Assembly: GCA_947377705.1 (NCBI GenBank)
Contig: CANCGU010000020.1
Span: 1-20,587, forward strand
Reading direction: 5' to 3'
DNA: 20,587 nt
Source: Comamonadaceae bacterium
GTDB taxonomy: Bacteria > Pseudomonadota > Gammaproteobacteria > Burkholderiales > Burkholderiaceae
Under the pieces are notes generated by a model. That model saw only the letters and a list, made by a program, of their open reading frames with translations. It did no database searches and was not told the origin of the DNA. Positions 7,830 through 14,363 of the stretch are shown here, in pieces. Within the stretch, counting starts at the first letter, position 1. Every line of letters starts with the position of its first letter. Made by a program: the position numbers and the translations under genes.

Positions 7830-8813
7830 ATGAAAACCACATCCCTCATTCGTCGCACCGTTCTGGCCACGGCCCTGCTCGCCGTGACTGGCTTTGCATC
7901 CGCACAAACCGTCAAATTGACGCTGGCGCACGGCAACCCACCGGACAACCCACGTCACATTGCGTCGGTCAAGTTTGCTGAAACCGTCAAAGCCAAAACC
8001 AATGGTCGCATTGAAATTCAAGTGGCACACTCCGCTCAGTTGGGTGACGACGCTGCCATGGTCACCGCCTTGCGCTCTGGCACTTTGGACTTCTCGGCCA
8101 ACAGCCAAGGTGCGGTGTCTTCCACCGTGCCCGAGTTTGCTGCGTTGGGCATGCCCTTCTTGTTTGCTGATGTGCAAAAAGCGTGGACCGTGATGGATGG
8201 CGCGATTGGCAAAGAGTTGGGTGACAAAGCCGCAGCCAAAGGCATGGTGCTGTTGGGCTTGTGGGACAACGGTATTCGCCAAATGTCCAATAGCAAGCGC
8301 CCCATCAAGTCGCCAGCCGACATGAAGGGCCTGAAGATGCGCACACCACCCGATGCGGTGACTGTGGACATCATGCAATCCATGGGCGCGGATGCACAGC
8401 AAATCAAGTTCTCTGAACTTTATGTGGCCTTGCAACAAGGCGTGGTGGATGGTCAAGAAAACCCATTGACCAACATTTCATCCGCCAAGTTGTATGAAGT
8501 GCAAAAGTACATCTCTTTGTCTGGCCACAAGTATGAGTCCACTCCGTTCTTGATGAGCAAGCGCACTTGGGACCGCATGACACCTGCTGACCAAAAAGTG
8601 GTGACCGAAGCCGCCACTGAAGCCACACAACTGCAACGTCGTTTGAACAAAGAAGTCGACGACAAGTTAGTGGCCGACCTCAAAGCCAAAGGTGTGCAGA
8701 TTGACACCATCGATCGCAAAGCCTTCATCGATGCGTGCGCACCCGTTTACACCAAGTGGACCACCGGCCCGATTGGTGAGTTTGTGACCCGCGTTGTGCA
8801 GGCTGCACGTTAA
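7830..8813 (+). CDS. dctP: TRAP transporter substrate-binding protein, DctP family
   Basis: This 327-residue periplasmic receptor has a signal peptide ending around residue 25 (GFASA, then QTVKLTLAHG). The domain shows LAHGNPPDNPRH, DFSANSQGAVS, PFLF, then DMKGLKMRTPP with Arg171, which is about Arg146 in the mature protein. This is the position of the conserved arginine that salt-bridges the ligand carboxylate in TRAP receptors. ALQQGVVDGQENPLTNI is the usual second ligand segment. The protein therefore most likely binds an organic or sugar acid, though its identity is unknown. AGGAG lies 8-12 bp before ATG 7830. It is separated from dctQ by a strong palindrome, while the rest of the transporter follows in the same operon. 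Confidence 0.93.
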   Translation: MKTTSLIRRTVLATALLAVTGFASAQTVKLTLAHGNPPDNPRHIASVKFAETVKAKTNGRIEIQVAHSAQLGDDAAMVTALRSGTLDFSANSQGAVSSTVPEFAALGMPFLFADVQKAWTVMDGAIGKELGDKAAAKGMVLLGLWDNGIRQMSNSKRPIKSPADMKGLKMRTPPDAVTVDIMQSMGADAQQIKFSELYVALQQGVVDGQENPLTNISSAKLYEVQKYISLSGHKYESTPFLMSKRTWDRMTPADQKVVTEAATEATQLQRRLNKEVDDKLVADLKAKGVQIDTIDRKAFIDACAPVYTKWTTGPIGEFVTRVVQAAR

Positions 8814-8827
8814 TTGTTATCTCAACC

Positions 8828-8851
8828 GGACCCGCTGCATGCAGCGGGTCC
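8828..8851 (+). repeat. 24-bp perfect palindrome (RNA hairpin) between dctP and dctQ
   Basis: The half-sequence GGACCCGCTGCA (8828-8839) is followed immediately by its exact reverse complement (8840-8851). As RNA this would form a GC-rich stem of at least 10 bp with a 4-nt loop, starting 14 bp after the dctP stop codon. No U tract follows, so it is unlikely to be a full terminator. Hairpins just after binding-protein genes often protect the upstream mRNA from 3' exonucleases, giving more receptor than membrane subunit. A protein operator or a partial attenuator is the alternative. Confidence 0.75.
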
Positions 8852-8864
8852 ACAAGGTCTTGCC

Positions 8865-9365
8865 ATGAATCCTTTATTCAAAGCGGTGGACGCGGTCATT
8901 TCTTGGTGGTGTCACGTTGTGTTGTACATCACCCTGTCGGTCGTGTTCTTCATCCTGAGCGTGAATGTGTGTCTACGCTATGCCGCAGGCAGCAGCCTGT
9001 CGTGGGCCTCTGAGCTACCTGAGCTGATGTTTCCTTGGATGATCATGTCCGGCGTGGTCATCGCGGCACAACATGGCTCGCACATTGCAGTGGTCATGCT
9101 GACCCAAAAGCTGGGTGCTGCACGTCGTTGGGTGCTGACCGGTGCTTCACTAGTGGTGGCTAGTTTGTACCTGGGCTTGGCCTACACCGCGTTGCCTGTG
9201 TTTGAAATTGCGGCGGATGAGCGCTCGCCCATCATGCAAGTGCCAGGCTCTGTGAGTGTGGGTTGTTTGTTATTGGGTTTTGTGATGTTAGCTATCGTCA
9301 CGCTGTGCCGTTTGCCACAAGTGTGGCGCGGTGAAGAACATAACGAAATTGGAGCTGACGCATGA
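8865..9365 (+). CDS. dctQ: TRAP transporter small permease subunit, DctQ family
   Basis: This protein of 166 residues has four predicted membrane segments (around YITLSVVFFILSVNVCLRY, LMFPWMIMSGVVIAA, VLTGASLVVASLYLGLAY and VGCLLLGFVMLAIVTL). The conserved E-L-P-E-L-M-F-P-W segment and the AQHGSHIAVVML motif identify DctQ, which pairs with DctM in the inner membrane. ATG 8865 gives the usual short cytoplasmic N-terminus (MNPLFKAVDAVISWW). A TTG frame extends upstream to 8814, but it would be translated through the palindrome and has no family similarity. AAGG at 8854-8857 is a modest ribosome site. Its stop overlaps the dctM start by 4 bp (ATGA). Confidence 0.9.
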   Translation: MNPLFKAVDAVISWWCHVVLYITLSVVFFILSVNVCLRYAAGSSLSWASELPELMFPWMIMSGVVIAAQHGSHIAVVMLTQKLGAARRWVLTGASLVVASLYLGLAYTALPVFEIAADERSPIMQVPGSVSVGCLLLGFVMLAIVTLCRLPQVWRGEEHNEIGADA

Positions 9366-10621
9366 CCCTCTTAATCATTGGTTTATTCATCACTGCGGCG
9401 CTGCTTTCGATCCCGATTGCGCATTCGCTGGTATTGGCATCTGTTGCGGGCCTGTTCATCATTGATCGTGTGCCTGTGCACTTGGCGGTGGAGCAGATGA
9501 TCACGCAAACGCAAAGCTTTCCGCTGATTGCGATTCCCTTTTTCATGATGACTGGCGCGCTGATGGTCAGTGGCAAGTTGGGCCAAAGCTTGGTCAGCTT
9601 GTTGACCATGATGATTGGCCGTGTACACGGAGGTCCTGCGCAAGTGGGCGTGTTGTCGTCTACTATTTTTGGTGGCGTGTCAGGCTCGGCTGTGGCTGAC
9701 GCATCAGCGATTGGTTCGATGCTGATTCCTTGGCTTAAAAAGCTGGGTTACCCCGCACCTTTTGCAGCGGGCACCTTAGCTGCTGCGGCCACGATTGACA
9801 TCTTGATTCCACCTTCGATTCCGATGATCGTTTACGCGCTGGTGTCTGGCGCGTCGATTGGTGCTTTGTTTGTCGCGGGCATTTTGCCGGGCCTGTTGAT
9901 GTGTGGCGGCTTCATGCTCGTGTGCTACGTGCAGGGGCGTCGTCGCAACTTCCCGCGCGACACCACACCGTTTGAGTGGGGTGCTTTCATGCACCAACTC
10001 ATGCATGCAGGCCCAGCATTGGCTATGCCTGTGTTGATCATCATCTTCTTACGGTTTGGCATTGCCACGCCTACCGAGGTAAGTGTGATGTCCACACTCT
10101 ACGCCTTGGTCGTGTCTGGCTTGGTGTACCGCGACTTGAACTTGAGCAAGCTCAAGGCGGCTGCGGTGGAAGCGGGCATCTCCACAGGTGTGGTGTTGCT
10201 GATCATCATGGCATCGAGTGTGGTGGGTTGGATCGTGACCTACGAACAATTGCCAGCTGCCTTCACGTTATATGCCAAAGAAACTTTGCAAGAACCTTGG
10301 CTCATCATCTTGGCGATGAACCTCATCATGCTGGCCACTGGCATGTTCATTGACTTGCCTGCGGCTGTCTTGTTGCTCACGCCCATGTTTGTGCCCTTGG
10401 CTTCTGCGGTCGGCATGGACACCATCCAGCTCGGCATCATGATGATCGTCAACTTGTCGATTGGCCTGTATCACCCGCCTATTGGTACCACGCTGTTCAT
10501 CACCAGCACCATCGCCAAGGTGCGCATTGGTGATGTGGTGATTGAGCTGATTCCTTTCTATGCCGTGGCCATCACGCTACTGTTGGGTTTTGCCTACTTG
10601 CCTTGGCTGACCCTGCGTTGA
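9362..10621 (+). CDS. dctM: TRAP transporter large permease subunit, DctM family
   Basis: This 419-residue polytopic inner-membrane protein is the sodium-coupled transport channel of the TRAP system. DctM signatures include FPLIAIPFFMMTGALM, the conserved GGVSGSAVADASAIGSMLIP segment (about residues 100-120), ATIDILIPPSIPMIVYA, and MFIDLPAAVLLLTPMFVPLA with YHPPIGTTLFITS near the C-terminus. The length is typical. Translation is coupled to dctQ by a 4-bp ATGA overlap. Together with DctP and DctQ it makes a complete importer, so this operon carries its own uptake system. The gene is followed 27 bp later by the split transketolase. Confidence 0.94.
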   Translation: MTLLIIGLFITAALLSIPIAHSLVLASVAGLFIIDRVPVHLAVEQMITQTQSFPLIAIPFFMMTGALMVSGKLGQSLVSLLTMMIGRVHGGPAQVGVLSSTIFGGVSGSAVADASAIGSMLIPWLKKLGYPAPFAAGTLAAAATIDILIPPSIPMIVYALVSGASIGALFVAGILPGLLMCGGFMLVCYVQGRRRNFPRDTTPFEWGAFMHQLMHAGPALAMPVLIIIFLRFGIATPTEVSVMSTLYALVVSGLVYRDLNLSKLKAAAVEAGISTGVVLLIIMASSVVGWIVTYEQLPAAFTLYAKETLQEPWLIILAMNLIMLATGMFIDLPAAVLLLTPMFVPLASAVGMDTIQLGIMMIVNLSIGLYHPPIGTTLFITSTIAKVRIGDVVIELIPFYAVAITLLLGFAYLPWLTLR

Positions 10622-10648
10622 ACTTCACTTCTTTGACTGACACACACT

Positions 10649-11476
10649 ATGAGTAACCTTCAAGAAATTGCCAGCTGTGCTTATCGCATTCGCCGCTATG
10701 CCTTGCGCATGGGCGAGGTACAAGGCCAAGGCTATGTGGGCCAAGCCTTGGGCTATGCCGACGTGCTGGCGGTGGCCTATGGCCATGCCATGAACTTTCG
10801 CCCCAACGAGCCAGAGTGGCAAGGGCGCGACCGCTTTTTGCTCTCGCACGGTCACTACGCGATTGCGGCTTATGCCGCCATGATTGAGGCAGGCATCATC
10901 CCCGAGTCTGAATTGGAAACCTACGGCAGCGACGACAGCCGTTTGCCCATGTCGGGTATGGCCACGTACACACCCGGCATGGAAATCTCGGGTGGCTCGC
11001 TTGGCCAAGGCTTACCTATTGCGGTGGGCATGGCCTTGGGGCTGCGTCACCAAGGCAGCGCTGCTTTTGTTTATAACTCGATGTCGGATGGTGAACTCGA
11101 CGAAGGTTCCACCTGGGAAGCTGCCATGTCTGCGGCCCACCACGGTTTGGGCAACTTGATTTGCATGGTGGACATCAACAACCAGCAGGCCGATGGCCCC
11201 TCCACCAAGGTCATGGGTTTCGAGCCCTTGGCCGACAAGTGGGCCTCGTTCGGTTGGCATGTGCAGCGCGTCGATGGCAACCACTTGCCCGCCGTACTGC
11301 GTGCGTTCGACACCGCACGCGCCTTGCCCGATGCCAAGCCTCGCGTGATTTTGTGCGACACCTTGATGGGCAAGGGCGTGCCTTTCCTTGAGGTGCGTGA
11401 GAAGAACCATTTCATCCGCGTGGATCCACCCGAGTGGCAACAAGCGTTGGATGTGTTGGACGCGAACCGTCCTTGA
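10649..11476 (+). CDS. Split transketolase, N-terminal (ThDP pyrimidine-partner) subunit
   Basis: This 275-residue subunit is the pyrophosphate-binding half of a heteromeric transketolase. It shows LSHGHYA (His67, His69), GGSLGQGLPIAVGMA, the ThDP motif SDGELDEGSTWEAAM...DINN (146-178) and His254 near the C-terminus. The first glycine of the usual GDG is serine here. The position of TktA His26 is Tyr29 (GQGYVGQALG), and the GHP motif carrying TktA His100 is replaced by a segment with no histidine (LPMSGMATYTPG). These substitutions resemble a subgroup that I associate with apulose-4-phosphate-type or uncharacterised rhizobial split transketolases. No Shine-Dalgarno site precedes ATG 10649. 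It needs the next gene's product to form the active site. The substrate is unknown. Confidence 0.9.
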   Translation: MSNLQEIASCAYRIRRYALRMGEVQGQGYVGQALGYADVLAVAYGHAMNFRPNEPEWQGRDRFLLSHGHYAIAAYAAMIEAGIIPESELETYGSDDSRLPMSGMATYTPGMEISGGSLGQGLPIAVGMALGLRHQGSAAFVYNSMSDGELDEGSTWEAAMSAAHHGLGNLICMVDINNQQADGPSTKVMGFEPLADKWASFGWHVQRVDGNHLPAVLRAFDTARALPDAKPRVILCDTLMGKGVPFLEVREKNHFIRVDPPEWQQALDVLDANRP

Positions 11477-11499
11477 CCTACTGATTAAAGAGACGAGCA

Positions 11500-12504
11500 A
11501 TGAACGCTGTGACTGAAAAAAAACCTCGGCTGACCACCTCAGCCATGATTGCCTCCATCGCGAGCGAAGGCCAGCGCGTGCAGGCCGCGCCCTTTGGCAA
11601 AGCCTTGGTCGAATACGCCGCGAGCCACCCCGAAGTGGTGGGCATGACTGCCGACCTCGCCAAGTACACCGACTTGCACCTGTTTGCGCAGGCCCACCCC
11701 GAGCGCTTCTTCCAAATGGGCATGGCCGAGCAGTTGCTCATGGGCGCTGCAGGCGGCATGGCCAAAACGGGTTTGGTGCCATTTGCCACGACCTACGCTG
11801 TGTTTGGCACACGCCGCGCCTATGACTTCATCCATCAAGTGATTGCCGAAGAAAACTTGAACGTGAAGATTTGCTGCGCTTTGCCCGGCCTCACCACCGG
11901 CTACGGGCCAAGTCACCAAGCAACGGAAGACCTCGCCATGATGCGCGCCATCCCCGGTCTGACGGTGGTGGACCCTTGTGATGCGCTCGATATCGAGCAA
12001 GCTGTGCCACAAATCGCCGCGCACCAAGGCCCTGTTTACATGCGCTTGTTGCGTGGCAATGTGCCGCTGGTGCTCGACGAATACAACTACAAGTTCGAGT
12101 TGGGCAAAGCCAAGTTGCTACGCGACGGTGCCGATGTGCTGGTGATTTCCAGCGGTTTCATGACCATGCGCACACTCGAAGTGGCCAAACAACTCGAAGC
12201 CGACAAGATCAACGTGGCGGTGTTGCATTGCCCCACGATCAAGCCGCTCGACGAAGCCACCCTCTTGGCCGAAGTGCGCAAGCCCGGTCGTTTGGTGGTG
12301 GTGGCAGAGAACCACTCGGTGATTGGCGGTTTGGGCGAAGCGGTGGCTGGCTTGTTGCTGCGCGAAAGCGCTGCACCCGCCAAGTTCCGCATGTTGGGCC
12401 TGCCTGATGCGTTCCTGGATGCGGGCGCCTTGCCGACTTTGCACGACCGCTATGGCATTTCTGCCGAAAAAGTGGCGGCTTCGCTCAAGGCTTGGTTGGC
12501 TTAA
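11500..12504 (+). CDS. Split transketolase, C-terminal subunit
   Basis: This 334-residue partner carries the pyrimidine-binding and C-terminal domains. Glu77 in FQMGMAEQLLMG is the catalytic glutamate that activates ThDP, His139 in GPSHQATEDLA is the conserved active-site histidine, and the YMRLLRGNVP arginines match the family. The C-terminal domain includes VLVISSGFMTMRTLEVA and VVVAENHSVIGGLGEAVA. The residue equal to TktA Asp469 is Tyr135 (TTGYGPSHQ), and the phosphate-binding arginine of the usual ATREAFG motif is alanine (VQAAPFG, 28-33). The start ATG 11500 has AAAGAGACGAG in front and is 23 bp after the N-terminal subunit gene, so the two are made together. It is a transketolase-type enzyme with a changed substrate pocket. 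Confidence 0.9.
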   Translation: MNAVTEKKPRLTTSAMIASIASEGQRVQAAPFGKALVEYAASHPEVVGMTADLAKYTDLHLFAQAHPERFFQMGMAEQLLMGAAGGMAKTGLVPFATTYAVFGTRRAYDFIHQVIAEENLNVKICCALPGLTTGYGPSHQATEDLAMMRAIPGLTVVDPCDALDIEQAVPQIAAHQGPVYMRLLRGNVPLVLDEYNYKFELGKAKLLRDGADVLVISSGFMTMRTLEVAKQLEADKINVAVLHCPTIKPLDEATLLAEVRKPGRLVVVAENHSVIGGLGEAVAGLLLRESAAPAKFRMLGLPDAFLDAGALPTLHDRYGISAEKVAASLKAWLA

Positions 12505-12533
12505 ACCTGTTTGAGCGGCGCTAGGATAGACGG

Positions 12534-13841
12534 ATGATTGATCCACACACCGATCCCCAATCTTTTCTACGCCAGCTCTACGATGCGGCTGTCCATCGTG
12601 CCTTGCCTTTGCACAATACTGCCGCTTATTTACCGCCACCACCCAAAGGCCGTACCGTGGTGCTCGGTGCAGGCAAAGCCGGTGGCGCGATGGCGCAAGC
12701 GGTCGAAGCACTGTGGCCTGCTGACAAGCCGTTGTCAGGCCTCGTGGTCACGCGCTACCACCACACACCACAACGCCCTGTGGGTTTGCCCGAGCGTATT
12801 GAGGTGGTGGAGGCCTCGCACCCTGTGCCCGATGCGGCAGGCCTAGCGGCTGCCGAGCGTATCTTGCAACTGACCCAAGGTTTGACGGCAGACGATTTGG
12901 TGTTGTTCTTGATTTCTGGCGGTGGCTCGGCTTTGCTTACGCTGCCTGCCGATGGCCTGACCTTGGAAGACAAGCAGCGCATCAACCGCGATTTGCTCAA
13001 AAGCGGCGCGGGCATTGGTGAAATGAACTGTGTGCGCAAGCACCTTTCGCGCATCAAAGGGGGCCGCTTGGCGGCCGCTTGCGGCCCTGCGCAAGTTGTC
13101 ACGCTCACCATCAGTGATGTGCCGGGCGATGACCCTTCGGTCATTGCTAGCGGGCCTACCGTGCCTGACATCACGACCTGTGCCGATGCATGGGCCATTT
13201 TGCAACGCTACAAAATACAAGTACCCGCTGCCATTGAAGCTGCGCTGAAAGCGGGTGCATTCGAAACGCCCAAGCCCAGTGCCGAGTGGGCCAAGCAGCC
13301 CGTGCGCTTGATCGCGACACCCCAACAGTCGCTCGAAGCCGCCGCCGAAGTGGCGCGCGCCGCTGGCCTGAACGCTTATGTGTTGAGCGATGAGCTGGAA
13401 GGTGAATCGCGCGAGGTGGGCAAGGTGCACGCCGCACTGGCACGCGCCGCCGCGCAGGGTAAAGGACCTTTCCAAAAGCCTTGCGTCATCCTGAGTGGTG
13501 GCGAAACCACGGTGACCATTCGACCCCAAGCAGCAGGCACGCCCAAAGGACGTGGTGGTCGTGCGGGTGAGTTTTGCTTAGGTTTGGCGATTGCCTTGCA
13601 AGCCCAGTCGAACGTGTGGGCGCTCGCTGCCGACACGGATGGGATTGACGGCATCGAAGACAACGCAGGTGCCCTTGTCGGCCCCGATACTTTGGCCCGT
13701 GCGCTGGTGCAAGGTGTCAAAGCGATCGATTGCCTAGACCGCAACGACGCCTACAGTTTCTTTCATGCGGTCGACGATTTGGTGGTGACTGGCCCCACGC
13801 ACACCAACGTCAACGATTTCCGCGCGATCTTGGTGCTCTAA
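12534..13841 (+). CDS. ttuD: Glycerate 2-kinase, MOFRL type (TtuD/GckA)
   Basis: This 435-residue class II glycerate kinase phosphorylates D-glycerate with ATP to 2-phosphoglycerate, feeding lower glycolysis. Visible motifs are VVLGAGKAGGAMAQA (about 42-56), LFLISGGGSALL (about 124-135), CVRKHLSRIKGGRLA, ISDVPGDDPSVIASGPT, and the C-terminal MOFRL domain with VILSGGETTVTI, GRGGRAGEF and ALAADTDGIDG. It was once called hydroxypyruvate reductase in tartrate operons (TtuD), but the fold is a kinase. ATG 12534, with AGGATAG upstream, starts 29 bp after the split transketolase. It is the last gene of the operon and ends only 4 bp from the convergent thioesterase gene. Its presence implies that the pathway yields glycerate. 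Confidence 0.93.
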   Translation: MIDPHTDPQSFLRQLYDAAVHRALPLHNTAAYLPPPPKGRTVVLGAGKAGGAMAQAVEALWPADKPLSGLVVTRYHHTPQRPVGLPERIEVVEASHPVPDAAGLAAAERILQLTQGLTADDLVLFLISGGGSALLTLPADGLTLEDKQRINRDLLKSGAGIGEMNCVRKHLSRIKGGRLAAACGPAQVVTLTISDVPGDDPSVIASGPTVPDITTCADAWAILQRYKIQVPAAIEAALKAGAFETPKPSAEWAKQPVRLIATPQQSLEAAAEVARAAGLNAYVLSDELEGESREVGKVHAALARAAAQGKGPFQKPCVILSGGETTVTIRPQAAGTPKGRGGRAGEFCLGLAIALQAQSNVWALAADTDGIDGIEDNAGALVGPDTLARALVQGVKAIDCLDRNDAYSFFHAVDDLVVTGPTHTNVNDFRAILVL

Positions 13842-13845
13842 AGCT

Positions 13846-14274
13846 TCATTCGCACAAGCTGCGAATCGAGGGCGGAATGGCGACGGCGCGAATGCCGGGC
13901 TGTGGGTCCCCCACGGCGGCACGGTGGGCCGCGAAGATGCGCACTTCTTCGCATTCCATGATGAGGTCATCCCCTCTGCGAATTTTGTAGTTCGTCACAA
14001 AGCTTTTGGTACGCCACTCGGTGATGGTGGTGTGCACTTCCAGTGAGTCACCGTAGCTGGCCGTGTTCACGAAGCGCGCGTGTGTGTCGACAATGGGCGT
14101 GCCCAAGACTCCGATGGTTCTTTCGGTTTCATACCAAGGTGGCACGCCGCATTGGGTGAAGAAGTGGCGCGAAGCCGCATCAATCCAGCGGAAGTAGTTG
14201 GGGAACCAAACAATGCGTGCGGGGTCGCAGTCACCAAACTCGACCTTGAAGGAATAAATGATGGTTTTGCTCAT
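13846..14274 (-). CDS. Acyl-CoA thioesterase, 4-hydroxybenzoyl-CoA thioesterase type
   Basis: This small hotdog-fold enzyme has 142 residues. The catalytic segment FGDCDPARIVWFPNYFRW places Asp17 exactly where I recall the catalytic aspartate of the Pseudomonas CBS-3 4-hydroxybenzoyl-CoA thioesterase. The similarity continues through DAASRHFFTQCGVPPW, GVLGTPIVDTHARF, TASYGDSLEV and EWRTKSFV. It hydrolyses aryl- or acyl-CoA thioesters in the cytoplasm. ATG at 14272-14274 is preferred; an upstream GTG (14290-14292) would add six residues. It stands alone on the minus strand between two plus-strand operons, with no aromatic-degradation gene beside it in this window. The physiological substrate is therefore uncertain. 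Confidence 0.85.
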   Translation of the reverse strand: MSKTIIYSFKVEFGDCDPARIVWFPNYFRWIDAASRHFFTQCGVPPWYETERTIGVLGTPIVDTHARFVNTASYGDSLEVHTTITEWRTKSFVTNYKIRRGDDLIMECEEVRIFAAHRAAVGDPQPGIRAVAIPPSIRSLCE

Positions 14275-14363
14275 GCTGCAATTATCAGGCACGGTGCTTG
14301 CAAGAAGTCGTACAGCCGATGCTGCTAACCTAGCAGTCTCTGTGCGTAACTAAAATTTTTACG

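Noticed and set aside
7500..8456. 318-codon open frame on the minus strand
   Set aside because: It lies opposite the well-supported SDR and dctP genes and reads as low-complexity His/Gly/Val sequence, a by-product of third-position GC bias.
14322..14336. Dyad CTGCTA-ACC-TAGCAG upstream of the BMP ATPase gene
   Set aside because: Only a 6-bp arm with a 3-nt spacer; too short to call an operator without conservation data.
14275..14363. Purine riboswitch upstream of the nucleoside importer
   Set aside because: The 89-bp leader shows no purine-aptamer-like three-helix arrangement or expression-platform hairpin.
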